Below, piece by piece: positions 31,762 to 41,767 of a DNA stretch of 64,000 nt. The DNA is taken from positions 55,914 to 119,913 of the forward strand of contig NZ_WBVP01000011.1 in assembly GCF_008933155.1 (NCBI RefSeq), in the 5' to 3' direction. The DNA comes from Aliivibrio finisterrensis. Lineage in GTDB: Bacteria > Pseudomonadota > Gammaproteobacteria > Enterobacterales > Vibrionaceae. The notes beneath the pieces are model-generated. The model worked only from the letters and a program-made list of their open reading frames with translations. It ran no database searches and was not told the origin of the DNA. How positions within the stretch are numbered: position 1 is the stretch's first letter; every line of letters begins with the position of its first letter. The position numbers and the translations under genes were made by a program.

Positions 31762-33450
31762 TTAAAAGTAAAGAACACGCGTAAGCTCTTGCAAGCTTGT
31801 CGTGCCATCTTCAAGACGTTTTATGCCTGAGGCAGCGAGATTATCCATGCCTTGGTTAACCGCGATTTGTTCTATTTGTCTTACCGTTGCCCCTTTAAGG
31901 ATCGCAGTGGACAGTTCTCGAGTGAAAGGCATAACTTCATAAATACCAATACGGCCTGAGTACCCATGAGTACATTCATTACAGCCCTCAAGTCGAGCTT
32001 TAAAAACAGTGCTTAATAAATCGATGCCGTACTTTTCTCTTGTTTCTGAACTGAGGTTGTCAATGTCTTTACAGTGAGGACAAAGTCTTCTTGCTAAGCG
32101 TTGGGCGATAATTAAGCTAAGAGAAGAGGCAAGGTTGAAGTTTTCTATTCCCATATTGCCTAAGCGAACGACGGTTTCTGCTGCGGAATTAGTGTGCAAG
32201 GTAGACAGCACTAAGTGCCCTGTTTGAGCGGCTTTTACTGCGATTTCTGCTGTTTCAAGATCTCGAATTTCCCCTACCATGACGATGTCTGGATCTTGTC
32301 GTAAAAAAGAGCGTAAGGCATGGGCAAAAGTAAAACCGATTTTAGGTGCGACTTGTACTTGGTTTACTCCATTAAGATTAATCTCAACCGGATCTTCAGC
32401 GGTGGATATGTTTTTTTCGGTGGTATTTAAAATGTTTAAACCAGAGTAGAGAGAGACGGTTTTGCCGCTGCCTGTAGGACCCGTCATTAATATCATCCCT
32501 TGAGGACGTTTTAATGCGTTAAGATAAAGTTCTTTTTGTTTGTCGCTGTAGCCTAATTTATCAATATCCAAACTTGCTGCGCTGCTATCTAGCAGACGTA
32601 AAACAATTTTTTCTCCCCATAGCGTGGGAAGTGAAGAGACACGCATATCGATGGATATGTCATTATTCAATTTGAGCTTTATACGGCCATCTTGTGGTAA
32701 GCGGCGCTCTGCAATATCAAGTTTAGCCATGATCTTTAAGCGAGCAGAAAGACGGCGACTTAAATGTGAAGAGGGTGAACTGTTCTCTACTAAGATCCCA
32801 TCGCAACGAAAACGAACACGGTAGCTTTCTTCATAGGGCTCAAAATGAATATCTGAAACCCCTTTTCGGACCGCTTCTAATAAAATTTGGTTAATAAAAC
32901 GAGTGACAGGGGCATCGTCTTGGCTGAGATCTTCTGTGGCGCTTATCTCATCAAGTGACACATCAACCAGTGAGGCTAACTCATCTTGAGTTATCTCTTT
33001 ATGTTGGCTATTGCTTGCTGATAATCCTACACCGTAGACACGGCGAATGGCTGCTTGGATCTGCCCTTGATCGGCAAGCATTAATTCAATTTGCTTTCCG
33101 CTGCTAAAGCGAAAATCATCTTCTATTTGCGCAATACTGGGATCGGCAACAGCAAGACGAATGGTGCAATTGTCATAACTGACAGGAAGGGCTTGGTAAC
33201 GAGTAATGAGATCGCGAAGCCCCAACTTTTGACAAGTGGCAGCGTAATCAAATTGGGTCACATTGATCACCTCAAGCCCAAAGATTTGAGCAAGGTGACT
33301 GACCAGTTCATCAGGCGTAAAGATCCCCTGAGCTAACAGAGCAGAAGGCACGGTGTGCGTTTCTGCTTGAACTGACTCTATGATGCTGCTTTCTTGCGTC
33401 GCGCTGATTAACTCAGCTTGACGCAAGATTGAAGCTAGATTGGTATGCAT
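31762..33450 (-). CDS. pilB: Type IV pilus extension ATPase PilB
   Basis: 562 residues. The N-terminal domain (T2SSE_N, about 50-150) is followed by the secretion ATPase core: Walker A GPTGSGKTVSLY near residue 325, Asp box, Walker B DPDIVMVGEIRD near 388, and a four-Cys zinc motif (CPHC...CNEC, about 452-490). It powers pilus extension. PilT is not encoded here. It is six bases after pilA. Confidence 0.96.
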   Translation of the reverse strand: MHTNLASILRQAELISATQESSIIESVQAETHTVPSALLAQGIFTPDELVSHLAQIFGLEVINVTQFDYAATCQKLGLRDLITRYQALPVSYDNCTIRLAVADPSIAQIEDDFRFSSGKQIELMLADQGQIQAAIRRVYGVGLSASNSQHKEITQDELASLVDVSLDEISATEDLSQDDAPVTRFINQILLEAVRKGVSDIHFEPYEESYRVRFRCDGILVENSSPSSHLSRRLSARLKIMAKLDIAERRLPQDGRIKLKLNNDISIDMRVSSLPTLWGEKIVLRLLDSSAASLDIDKLGYSDKQKELYLNALKRPQGMILMTGPTGSGKTVSLYSGLNILNTTEKNISTAEDPVEINLNGVNQVQVAPKIGFTFAHALRSFLRQDPDIVMVGEIRDLETAEIAVKAAQTGHLVLSTLHTNSAAETVVRLGNMGIENFNLASSLSLIIAQRLARRLCPHCKDIDNLSSETREKYGIDLLSTVFKARLEGCNECTHGYSGRIGIYEVMPFTRELSTAILKGATVRQIEQIAVNQGMDNLAASGIKRLEDGTTSLQELTRVLYF

Positions 33451-33456
33451 TTATAT

Positions 33457-33921
33457 CTAGCTGTCATTTTCTTCTGTATCAGGTGGAGTACATTTTGCAG
33501 GGGCAATGGCAGCCTCCCCAGTCGTTGTACATTTCCACTTTCCATTACCATCTCTTGTTAGTGTCACAGCCTTACCTGTGGCGCTGTTATCGTCATTTAG
33601 TTTAAATGTAATGCTACCTGCAGCGCTAACAGCACCAGATTGTGCTATAGCGATATCCCCTGTACCTAAATCCTTGAATGTACCAAGGCGAGTGAAATCC
33701 TCTTCGTCCTCGCTAGCATTAGGAAACACCCCCTCTGTTGCAATATAATCTTCAATATTTGTTTTTAACGCGGCAATATTTGCTAGGCCGACGCCAAGCT
33801 CTGCTTTTTTTACGTAGTTTTGGTATTGAGGTACAGCCACAGCGGTTAACACACCAATGACGGCAACTACAATCATTAATTCAATTAAGGTAAAGCCTTT
33901 CTGTCCTTGACGCTTTTTCAT
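33457..33921 (-). CDS. pilA: Type IV major pilin PilA
   Basis: 154 residues from ATG 33921. The upstream TTG extension overlaps the GGAGAG ribosome binding site and is rejected. A short basic leader (MKKRQGQKG) precedes the PilD cleavage point between Gly 9 and Phe 10, then the FTLIELMIVVAVIGVLTAVA helix. Glu 5 of the mature protein is present. A C-terminal Cys pair forms the likely D-region disulfide. The distal half looks variable, as is usual for pilins. Confidence 0.95.
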   Translation of the reverse strand: MKKRQGQKGFTLIELMIVVAVIGVLTAVAVPQYQNYVKKAELGVGLANIAALKTNIEDYIATEGVFPNASEDEEDFTRLGTFKDLGTGDIAIAQSGAVSAAGSITFKLNDDNSATGKAVTLTRDGNGKWKCTTTGEAAIAPAKCTPPDTEENDS

Positions 33922-33933
33922 ATTTCTCTCCAA

Positions 33934-34257
33934 GATGAATCAGGGATGATTCATATTTTATTTAATGGGTAAAATAGTAAAACGAATAGAGATATGATAG
34001 AAAGAAAAGAGAGGCTTTCGAGTGAGTAGTAAGTTTGTAATGTGATGAATGTAAGCGTAAAAAATCAAATACGATTCACTTCAAAAAGTCATAAATTAAA
34101 CCTTGCTTCCGATCGCAAGTCTTAATTTAAATACATTCATTTAACTTATTAGGTAAGCTGTTAATTATGTGAATAATATCAAAGATATAAGAGGGAAATT
34201 GTGTAATAAAAAAAGCCAGCAAGTTGCTGACTTTTTGTTTATTGATAATGTGACGAT
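33934..34257. other. pilA upstream region with a long imperfect dyad
   Basis: No gene is visible. A 38-base inverted repeat (34092-34129) has arms TAAATTAA/TTAATTTA and CTTGC/GCAAG around an eight-base centre. On the minus strand its left part reads TTGCGATC, like half of a competence-type CRP site. TGTGA-N6-TCAAA at 34168-34183 resembles a CRP site. The nadC terminator occupies the right end. Confidence 0.5.
34205..34236 (-). terminator. nadC terminator
   Basis: On the minus strand AGTCAGCAA-c-TTGCTGGCT (one G-T pair) is followed by a run of seven T. It lies about 20 bases after the nadC stop. Confidence 0.85.
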
Positions 34258-35145
34258 TTACTTAAAGCGCATCGATAAATCCATGGCTTTAAGATGTTTT
34301 GTTAGTGCGCCAACAGAGATGTAATCAACCCCCGTTTCTGCAAACTCAGCAATCGTATCTAAAGTGACATTACCAGAGTTTTCTAGTGCGGCACGACCAG
34401 CGTTAATTTTTACGGCTTCACGCATCATGTCAGTGGTGAAGTTATCGAGCATGATAATGTCAGCCCCTGCATCAATCGCTTGTTGCAGCTCTTCTAAACT
34501 TTCCGTTTCAACTTCTACTGGCTTACCAGGGTTAAGCTCTTTTGCTGTTGTGATGGCTTTTTCAATTCCGCCACACGCGATAATGTGATTCTCTTTAATT
34601 AAGTAGGCATCAAATACGCCAATACGGTGATTGAAACCACCGCCACAAGCGACAGCATATTTTAATGCACTGCGTAAACCCGGAATGGTTTTACGAGTAT
34701 CAAGCAGGCGACATTTGGTGTGTGCAATTTTTTCAGCGTAGGTTGCTGTTACGGTTGAGCACCCAGATAGGGTTTGAATAAAGTTCATTGCATTACGCTC
34801 ACCGGTTAATAGTGTGCGAGCTGGGCCTGTTAACGTACAAAGCGTTTGGTTTGGCTCTACGTTATCACCATCTTCTACATGCCATTCAATAGAAACGGTA
34901 CCGCCCAGTTGTTTAAAGACTTCATCGGCCCACATTTTTCCACAAAACACACCATGTTCACGAGTGATGATGGTTGCTACAGACTGCGTATCTTCAGCGA
35001 TTAAACTTGCTGTGATATCTGTACTTACCTCTAATGTACCGCCTAAATCCTCACGTAATGTGTCAGAAACCGCACGAGTGATTTCTGCGGGAAGCTGTTG
35101 TTTTAAATACTCAAGGCGAGAGGCGCTATCATGGGTTTTGATCAT
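34258..35145 (-). CDS. nadC: Quinolinate phosphoribosyltransferase (decarboxylating)
   Basis: About 295 residues. Makes nicotinate mononucleotide from quinolinate and PRPP in NAD synthesis. Motifs LREDLGG, LLDTRKTIPGLR, KENHI and DIIMLDNF are present. I place the start at ATG 35145, seven bases after GGA. ATG 35157, four codons earlier, is an alternative. It is divergent from ampD, as in E. coli. Confidence 0.95.
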   Translation of the reverse strand: MIKTHDSASRLEYLKQQLPAEITRAVSDTLREDLGGTLEVSTDITASLIAEDTQSVATIITREHGVFCGKMWADEVFKQLGGTVSIEWHVEDGDNVEPNQTLCTLTGPARTLLTGERNAMNFIQTLSGCSTVTATYAEKIAHTKCRLLDTRKTIPGLRSALKYAVACGGGFNHRIGVFDAYLIKENHIIACGGIEKAITTAKELNPGKPVEVETESLEELQQAIDAGADIIMLDNFTTDMMREAVKINAGRAALENSGNVTLDTIAEFAETGVDYISVGALTKHLKAMDLSMRFK

Positions 35146-35254
35146 GGTAAGGTCCATTGAATGTGTGAAATAGGATTATGGCGACAATAATACTCGCGCT
35201 AGAGCAGAATTTCATCATAAGATACAAAGATTAGTTTAATTTGAACGGGAATAA

Positions 35255-35809
35255 ATGATGATATTCACTTTATCAACAGATCATTGGCTTAATGAAGCAA
35301 ATCATGTCGTCTCACCATTTTATGACGAGCGTCCTGATGATAAAGATATTTCATTATTGGTTGTCCATAATATCAGTTTGCCGCCAGGGCAATTTGGTGG
35401 CCCGTACATAGAGCAGTTATTTACCGGAACGTTAGATCCTAATGAACACCCCTTCTTTAACGTTATTCATCAGTTTAGAGTATCAGCTCATTGCCTAATT
35501 AGACGTGATGGTAGCGTCATTCAATTTGTCCCATTTAATGCAAGGGCTTGGCATGCAGGGGCATCTTCATTTGCAGGTCGTTCACGTTGTAATGATTTTA
35601 GTATTGGTATTGAGTTAGAAGGCACTGATTTTACGGCATACACGCAAGAACAATATGAAAACCTGGCAGCCGTAACAAACGTGCTACAAGGCGCTTACCC
35701 ATTGATAAGAGATAAAAGAATTACAGGTCACCAGTATATTGCCCCGTTTAGAAAGAGTGATCCTGGCCTTTCATTTAATTGGGATAAATACCATAAGTTA
35801 AGGAAATAG
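35255..35809 (+). CDS. ampD: 1,6-anhydro-N-acetylmuramyl-L-alanine amidase AmpD
   Basis: 184 residues, no signal peptide, so cytoplasmic. The Amidase_2 zinc site is visible as His 38 in LLVVHNISLPPG, His in TGHQYIAP and Asp in KSDPG. AmpD removes the stem peptide from anhydromuropeptides during wall recycling and thereby lowers the AmpR inducer in species with ampC. A second ATG at 35258 is better spaced from GGGA and may be the true start. Confidence 0.95.
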   Translation: MMIFTLSTDHWLNEANHVVSPFYDERPDDKDISLLVVHNISLPPGQFGGPYIEQLFTGTLDPNEHPFFNVIHQFRVSAHCLIRRDGSVIQFVPFNARAWHAGASSFAGRSRCNDFSIGIELEGTDFTAYTQEQYENLAAVTNVLQGAYPLIRDKRITGHQYIAPFRKSDPGLSFNWDKYHKLRK

Positions 35810-35880
35810 AAGGAGTTAGCGGTATGATTTTTTATTGTTTTTTCTTAATTTTGAAGCGGTTTTATTTATTGTGAAAATCC

Positions 35881-35897
35881 AATTGGTCATACCAATT
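35881..35897 (+). promoter_or_regulatory. PdhR-type operator, distal
   Basis: AATTGGT-cat-ACCAATT is a perfect palindrome matching the known PdhR box ATTGGT-N3-ACCAAT. It lies 201 bases upstream of the pdhR start. Confidence 0.85.
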
Positions 35898-36015
35898 ATA
35901 AATACCATGTTTTCATAATGTTAATTAAAGGTGTAAATCAACTCTGTTCCATGATTCAAATCAACTTTTATCTAGACAAATTCCCTTTTTTAATGATAAA
36001 TTGCCTCTCAAATTA

Positions 36016-36032
36016 AATTGGTAATACCAATT
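36016..36032 (+). promoter_or_regulatory. PdhR-type operator, proximal
   Basis: AATTGGT-aat-ACCAATT, a second perfect PdhR palindrome 65 bases upstream of the pdhR start. It is placed to control the pdhR-aceE-aceF transcript by pyruvate-responsive autorepression. Confidence 0.88.
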
Positions 36033-36097
36033 ATTTAAAGTGACGAATGACTCATGGTAATGTGAGAAGTAATCAACTTAAATTAGGTCGAGCTACG

Positions 36098-36868
36098 ATG
36101 ACATATCAAAGGATACGTCAGCCAAAGCTGTCTGATGTAATCGAGCAAGAGCTTGAACGGCTGATTTTAGAAGGAACTCTTTCCCCAGGTCAGAAATTAC
36201 CAGCAGAAAGAGAGTTAGCGAAACAGTTTGATGTCTCTCGCCCCTCAGTTAGGGAGGCGATACAACGTTTAGAAGCGAAGCATTTATTAACTCGTCGCCA
36301 AGGTGGTGGCACTTTTGTTAATAAGGGCTTATGGCAAAGTTTTTCAGAGCCGTTGTTAGATTTATTAGCGACGCATCCTGAAACACAATTTGATTTACTC
36401 GAATCGCGCCATGCGCTGGAAGGTATTTCAGCTTATTACGCTGCTTTACGTGGTAATGACGAAGATTTTAAGCGGATTAAAGAGTCACATTATTTAATCC
36501 AACAAGCACAACAAGATGGGGATATTAAAGCGGAAGCTTCCGCTGTTATGAACTATCTTATAACGGTGACAGAATCAGCGCACAATGTGGTATTACTTCA
36601 CATGGTACGTAGCCTGGAGCCTTTGCTTGAACAAAATGTATTACAAAATTTTACCCTATTAAATCGTCGTGAATCGGTGGTAGAAAAGGTAAGAGAGCAT
36701 AGAGCGGAGATTGTAGAAGCGATAGTGTCAGGGAAGCCTGAAGAGGCTCGTTTGGCGTCGCACTCACATCTTGCTTATATTGAAGAAACATTGTTGGAAT
36801 TGACAAAAGAGGAGAGCCGTAGAGAGTGCTCGCTTCGTCGAATTCAACAAAGTAATGATATGGATTAA
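36098..36868 (+). CDS. pdhR: Pyruvate dehydrogenase complex repressor PdhR (GntR/FadR family)
   Basis: 256 residues from ATG 36098. The open frame reaches back to 36047, but E. coli PdhR begins at the equivalent of [13 protein letters not shown]. The N-terminal winged helix-turn-helix (about 8-75, with [27 protein letters not shown]) precedes an FCD ligand domain that senses pyruvate. AGGTCGAG is the likely ribosome binding site. Two matching operators lie upstream, and aceE follows 55 bases downstream. Confidence 0.96.
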   Translation: MTYQRIRQPKLSDVIEQELERLILEGTLSPGQKLPAERELAKQFDVSRPSVREAIQRLEAKHLLTRRQGGGTFVNKGLWQSFSEPLLDLLATHPETQFDLLESRHALEGISAYYAALRGNDEDFKRIKESHYLIQQAQQDGDIKAEASAVMNYLITVTESAHNVVLLHMVRSLEPLLEQNVLQNFTLLNRRESVVEKVREHRAEIVEAIVSGKPEEARLASHSHLAYIEETLLELTKEESRRECSLRRIQQSNDMD

Positions 36869-36923
36869 TTCGGTCCATTTCATTGTCACCCTATTTGAAC
36901 CAACAAATAAAAGGATAGCTCGC

Positions 36924-39587
36924 ATGTCTGACATGAAGCATGACGTTGATGCACTAGAAACTCAAGATTGGTTAGAAGCACTTGAGTCAGTTGTACGTGA
37001 AGAGGGTGTTGAACGCGCCCAGTATCTATTAGAGCAAGTTCTTGATAAAGCTCGTTTAGATGGTGTTGATATGGCTACAGGTATCAATACTAACTACATC
37101 AATACCATCCCTGCAACGCAAGAACCTGCGTACCCAGGTGATGTTACTCTTGAGCGTCGTATCCGTTCAATTATTCGTTGGAACGCTATCATGATCGTTC
37201 TACGTGCTTCTAAGAAAGATTTGGATCTAGGTGGCCACATGGCATCTTACCAATCAGCTGCTGCATTCTACGAAGTATGTTTCAACCATTTCTTCCGTGC
37301 TCCAAATGAGACGGACGGTGGTGATTTAGTTTATTACCAAGGTCATATCTCTCCAGGTATCTACTCTCGTGCTTTCGTTGAAGGCCGTTTAACTGAAGAG
37401 CAACTGGATAACTTCCGTCAAGAAGTTGATGGTAAAGGTATTCCTTCATACCCACACCCTAAACTAATGCCTGAGTTCTGGCAGTTCCCTACGGTATCTA
37501 TGGGTCTTGGTCCAATTTCTGCTATCTATCAAGCGCGTTTCCTTAAGTACCTTGATGGTCGTGGTCTTAAAGACACTTCAGCTCAACGTGTATACGCTTT
37601 CCTAGGTGACGGTGAGATGGATGAGCCAGAATCTCGTGGTGCGATTTCTTTTGCTGCACGTGAGAAACTGGACAACCTATGTTTCCTAATCAACTGTAAC
37701 CTACAGCGTCTAGACGGCCCAGTAATGGGTAACGGTAGCATCATCCAAGAACTTGAAGGTCTATTCAAAGGCGCAGGTTGGAACGTTGTTAAAGTTATCT
37801 GGGGTAGCAACTGGGATTCTCTACTAGCTAAAGACACGACTGGTAAGCTTCTTCAACTAATGAATGAAACTATCGATGGTGACTACCAAACATTTAAATC
37901 TAAAGATGGCGCATACGTACGTGAGCACTTCTTTGGTAAGTACCCAGAAACAGCTGCATTAGTCGCTGACATGACTGACGATCAAATCTTCGAATTGAAG
38001 CGTGGTGGTCATGATTCTTCTAAACTGTTTGCTGCATTTAATAATGCAAAAGAAACAGGTGGTAAACCAACAGTAATCCTAGCTAAAACCGTTAAAGGTT
38101 ACGGCATGGGTGATGCTGCAGAAGGCAAAAACATCGCACACGGTGTTAAGAAAATGGACATGACTCACGTACAATACCTACGTGATCGTCTAGGTCTACA
38201 AGATGTTCTTTCTGATGAGAAAGTAGCTGAACTTCCTTACTTGACACTGGAAGAAGGTTCTGCTGAATACGAATACCTACACGCTCGTCGTAAAGCACTA
38301 CAAGGGTACACGCCTAAGCGTCTACCTAAGTTCACTCAAGAATTTAAAGTGCCTGAACTTGAAGAATTTGCTCCTCTACTAGGTGAGCAAAAGCGTGACA
38401 TCTCTACAACGATGGCTTACGTTCGTACGTTAAATATCCTACTGAAAAATAAGAACATCGGTAAAAACATTGTTCCTATCATCTGTGATGAAGCGCGTAC
38501 ATTCGGTATGGAAGGTCTGTTCCGTCAGATTGGTATCTACAACCCACACGGTCAGTCATACACTCCTGAAGATAAAGGCATTGTTTCTTACTACAAAGAA
38601 GCAACATCAGGCCAAGTTCTTCAAGAAGGTATCAATGAATTAGGTTCAATGGCGTCTTGGGTTGCTGCTGCAACATCATACAGCACTAACGATCTTCCAA
38701 TGATCCCATTCTACATCTACTACTCAATGTTCGGTTTCCAACGTATTGGTGACATGGCATGGTTAGCGGGTGACCAACAAGCACGTGGTTTCCTATTAGG
38801 TGCTACTGCTGGTCGTACAACGCTAAACGGTGAAGGTCTACAACACGAAGATGGTCACTCACACATCATGGCAAACACAGTTCCTAACTGTATTTCTTAT
38901 GACCCAACGTTTGCTTACGAGCTAGCGGTAATCATGCAAGACGGTATCCGTCGTATGTATGGTGAGAACCAAGAAAACATTTACTACTACCTAACAGTAA
39001 TGAATGAAAACTACGCAATGCCAGCAATGCCAGAAGGCGCTGAAGAAGGCATCCGTAAAGGTATCTACAAGCTTGAATCTCACGCTGGTGCTAAAGCTAA
39101 AGTTCAGTTAATGAGCTCTGGTACTATCATGAACGAAGTACGTAAAGCGGCACAAATCTTAAGTGAAGACTATGGCGTAGCGTCTGATATCTTCTCTGTA
39201 ACATCGTTCAACGAACTAACTCGTGACGGTCAAGATGTAGAGCGTTACAACATGCTACACCCTGAAGCAGAAGCGAAAGTACCGTACATCACAACGGTTC
39301 TTGGTAACGAACCCGCAATCGCTGCGACAGATTACATGAAGAACTACGCTGAACAAGTACGTGCATTCATGCCAACTGAATCATACAAAGTACTTGGTAC
39401 TGATGGTTTTGGTCGTTCAGACAGCCGTGAGAACCTACGTCGTCACTTCGAAGTTAACGCAGGCTACGTAGTTGTTGCTGCTCTAACTGAACTTGTGAAA
39501 CGTGGTGATATTGAGAAATCTGTTGTTACAGAAGCCATTGCTAAATTCAATATCGACACAGAAAAAACTAACCCGCAATACGCATAA
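36924..39587 (+). CDS. aceE: Pyruvate dehydrogenase E1 component (homodimeric type)
   Basis: 887 residues from ATG 36924, preceded by AAGGAT. An extension to 36855 overlaps pdhR and is rejected. Thiamine diphosphate binding is marked by FLGDGEMDEPES...INCNLQRLDGP (GDG-N motif, about residues 230-260). E1 decarboxylates pyruvate and acetylates the lipoyl groups of AceF. 887 residues is the same length as E. coli AceE. Confidence 0.98.
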   Translation: MSDMKHDVDALETQDWLEALESVVREEGVERAQYLLEQVLDKARLDGVDMATGINTNYINTIPATQEPAYPGDVTLERRIRSIIRWNAIMIVLRASKKDLDLGGHMASYQSAAAFYEVCFNHFFRAPNETDGGDLVYYQGHISPGIYSRAFVEGRLTEEQLDNFRQEVDGKGIPSYPHPKLMPEFWQFPTVSMGLGPISAIYQARFLKYLDGRGLKDTSAQRVYAFLGDGEMDEPESRGAISFAAREKLDNLCFLINCNLQRLDGPVMGNGSIIQELEGLFKGAGWNVVKVIWGSNWDSLLAKDTTGKLLQLMNETIDGDYQTFKSKDGAYVREHFFGKYPETAALVADMTDDQIFELKRGGHDSSKLFAAFNNAKETGGKPTVILAKTVKGYGMGDAAEGKNIAHGVKKMDMTHVQYLRDRLGLQDVLSDEKVAELPYLTLEEGSAEYEYLHARRKALQGYTPKRLPKFTQEFKVPELEEFAPLLGEQKRDISTTMAYVRTLNILLKNKNIGKNIVPIICDEARTFGMEGLFRQIGIYNPHGQSYTPEDKGIVSYYKEATSGQVLQEGINELGSMASWVAAATSYSTNDLPMIPFYIYYSMFGFQRIGDMAWLAGDQQARGFLLGATAGRTTLNGEGLQHEDGHSHIMANTVPNCISYDPTFAYELAVIMQDGIRRMYGENQENIYYYLTVMNENYAMPAMPEGAEEGIRKGIYKLESHAGAKAKVQLMSSGTIMNEVRKAAQILSEDYGVASDIFSVTSFNELTRDGQDVERYNMLHPEAEAKVPYITTVLGNEPAIAATDYMKNYAEQVRAFMPTESYKVLGTDGFGRSDSRENLRRHFEVNAGYVVVAALTELVKRGDIEKSVVTEAIAKFNIDTEKTNPQYA

Positions 39588-39614
39588 GACTTCCATTAAT
39601 TAAGGAAACAAACA

Positions 39615-41492
39615 ATGACAATCGAAATTAATGTACCTGACATCGGTGCAGATGAGGTTGAAGTAACTGAGATTCTAGTTAAGGTCGGTGACCGAGTTGA
39701 AGAAGAGCAGTCACTGATCACTGTTGAAGGCGATAAGGCTTCAATGGAAGTTCCTGCGTCTCAAGCGGGTATCGTTAAAGAGATCAAAATCTCTGAAGGC
39801 GATTCAGTTACAACAGGTTCTCTTATCATGATCTTTGAAGCAGAGGGTGCTGCGGCACCTGCTGCTCCAGTAGTTGAAGCGGCACCAGTCGCTGCTCCTG
39901 CTGCGGCATCTGTTGCTGAACTTAAAGAAGTTCACGTTCCAGATATCGGCGGTGATGAAGTTGAAGTAACGGAAATCATGGTTGCTGTTGGCGATACAGT
40001 AGAAGAAGAGCAATCTCTTTTAACTGTTGAAGGCGACAAAGCTTCAATGGAAGTTCCTGCACCATTCGCTGGTACAGTTAAAGAAATCAAAATCGCTTCT
40101 GGTGATTCAGTATCTACTGGTTCTCTAGTGATGATCTTTGAAGTTGCAGGTTCAGCACCTGCTGCGGCTCCTCAAGCGGCAGCAGCACCCGTTGCAGCGG
40201 CTCCAGCAGTCTCTGCTGAGAAAGAAGTAAACGTGCCTGATATCGGCGGTGATGAAGTTGAAGTAACGGAAATCATGGTTGCTGTTGGCGATACAGTAGA
40301 AGAAGAGCAATCTCTAATTACTGTTGAAGGCGACAAAGCATCAATGGAAGTTCCAGCTCCGTTCGCTGGTACTATTAAAGAGATTAAGATTGCTGCAGGC
40401 GATAAAGTATCGACTGGCTCTCTAATCATGACATTTGTTGTTGAAGGCGCAGTACCTGCTGCACCTCAAGCGGCGGCTGCTCCTGTTGCACAAGCAGCAC
40501 CAGCACCAGTAGCTGCGGCTTCTGCTCCTGCAACTACGAGCGAATTTGAAGCGAACAACGATTACGCTCATGCGTCTCCAGTTGTACGTCGTCTTGCTCG
40601 TGAATTTGGCGTAAACCTTGCGAAAGTGAAAGGTACAGGTCGTAAGAACCGTATCCTTAAAGAAGATGTTCAAGGTTTCGTTAAAGATGCACTTAAGCGT
40701 CTTGAATCTGGTGCAGCGGCATCAGGTAAAGGCGGTGACGGTTCAGCGCTTGGTCTACTACCATGGCCAAAAGTTGATTTCAGCAAGTTTGGTGAAACTG
40801 AAGTTCAGAAGCTTTCTAAGATCAAGAAGATTTCTGGTGCAAACCTACACCGTAACTGGGTAATGATCCCTCACGTTACACAGTGGGATAACGCAGACAT
40901 CACTGAGCTAGAAGCATTCCGTAAAGAGCAGAATGCAATCGAAGCGAAAAACGACACAGGCATGAAGATCACGCCACTTGTGTTTATCATGAAAGCGGTT
41001 GCGAAAGCACTTGAAGCGTTCCCATCGTTTAACTCTTCTTTATCTGAAGATGGCGAAAGCATCATTCTTAAGAAGTACGTAAACGTAGGTATCGCAGTTG
41101 ATACGCCAAACGGTCTTGTTGTTCCTGTATTTAAAGACGTGAACAAAAAAGGCATTTACGAGCTATCTGAAGAGCTTATGGCTATTTCGAAGAAAGCGCG
41201 TGCGGGTAAGCTAACGGCGTCTGATATGCAGGGTGGTTGTTTCACAATTTCAAGCCTTGGTGGTATCGGTGGCACAGCATTTACACCAATCGTAAATGCA
41301 CCAGAAGTAGGTATCCTAGGGGTGTCTAAGTCTGAGATTAAACCTGTATGGAATGGCAAAGAGTTCGCTCCACGCCTACTGCTTCCACTGTCTCTATCTT
41401 ATGACCACCGTGTTATTGATGGCGCAGAAGGTGCTCGTTTCATTACGTTCTTAAACAGTGCATTATCTGACATTCGTCGCCTAGTACTGTAA
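39615..41492 (+). CDS. aceF: Dihydrolipoamide acetyltransferase (E2), three lipoyl domains
   Basis: 625 residues. Three lipoyl domains, each with the GDKASMEVP attachment loop (Lys 41 in the first, the others near 141 and 241), are separated by Ala/Pro-rich linkers. A peripheral subunit-binding domain (about 320-355, [14 protein letters not shown]) and a catalytic domain ending in [13 protein letters not shown] follow. It forms the 24-mer core of the pyruvate dehydrogenase complex. Lipoyl domains 2 and 3 share an exact 77-base repeat. GGAAA precedes the start. Confidence 0.97.
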   Translation: MTIEINVPDIGADEVEVTEILVKVGDRVEEEQSLITVEGDKASMEVPASQAGIVKEIKISEGDSVTTGSLIMIFEAEGAAAPAAPVVEAAPVAAPAAASVAELKEVHVPDIGGDEVEVTEIMVAVGDTVEEEQSLLTVEGDKASMEVPAPFAGTVKEIKIASGDSVSTGSLVMIFEVAGSAPAAAPQAAAAPVAAAPAVSAEKEVNVPDIGGDEVEVTEIMVAVGDTVEEEQSLITVEGDKASMEVPAPFAGTIKEIKIAAGDKVSTGSLIMTFVVEGAVPAAPQAAAAPVAQAAPAPVAAASAPATTSEFEANNDYAHASPVVRRLAREFGVNLAKVKGTGRKNRILKEDVQGFVKDALKRLESGAAASGKGGDGSALGLLPWPKVDFSKFGETEVQKLSKIKKISGANLHRNWVMIPHVTQWDNADITELEAFRKEQNAIEAKNDTGMKITPLVFIMKAVAKALEAFPSFNSSLSEDGESIILKKYVNVGIAVDTPNGLVVPVFKDVNKKGIYELSEELMAISKKARAGKLTASDMQGGCFTISSLGGIGGTAFTPIVNAPEVGILGVSKSEIKPVWNGKEFAPRLLLPLSLSYDHRVIDGAEGARFITFLNSALSDIRRLVL

Positions 41493-41512
41493 TTAGCGGT
41501 TATTGAAACAAA

Positions 41513-41542
41513 CAATAAGGTGGCTAATAAGCCACCTTATTG
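41513..41542 (+). terminator. Hairpin after aceF
   Basis: A perfect 13-base stem CAATAAGGTGGCT/AGCCACCTTATTG with a four-base loop lies 20 bases after aceF. There is no true T-run after it (CTTAATAA), so it may be a processing or attenuation hairpin that lowers lpdA readthrough rather than a strong terminator. Confidence 0.6.
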
Positions 41543-41767
41543 CTTAATAAATTAAGGGATTAACCTCTTAATTTGAATTTATTAAAGCAATTTGCGGTGA
41601 TTTCAATGTTCCTATCTTTGAACATACAAACGTGAATTGTTGTCTAGCTCACAGGCTAACTTAATCTTGCTTTCACACTGTTAACATCTATGTAAAATAG
41701 ACGCAGTCTGAAAACAATAATAGAACATTTGTCAGCCTGTTAGGGAAATGACTATAACGAGGTCAAA

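Noticed and set aside
34168..34183. TGTGA-N6-TCAAA as a firm CRP site
   Set aside because: One half departs from consensus and the distance from pilA is large. I list it only as supporting context for the pilA upstream region.
39804..40673. Minus-strand frames across aceF
   Set aside because: They are shadows produced by the Ala/Pro-rich linkers and codon bias of aceF. They have no ribosome binding sites and low-complexity products.
41513..41542. Strong rho-independent terminator after aceF
   Set aside because: The stem is perfect but the T-run is missing, so I describe it as a hairpin with uncertain termination.
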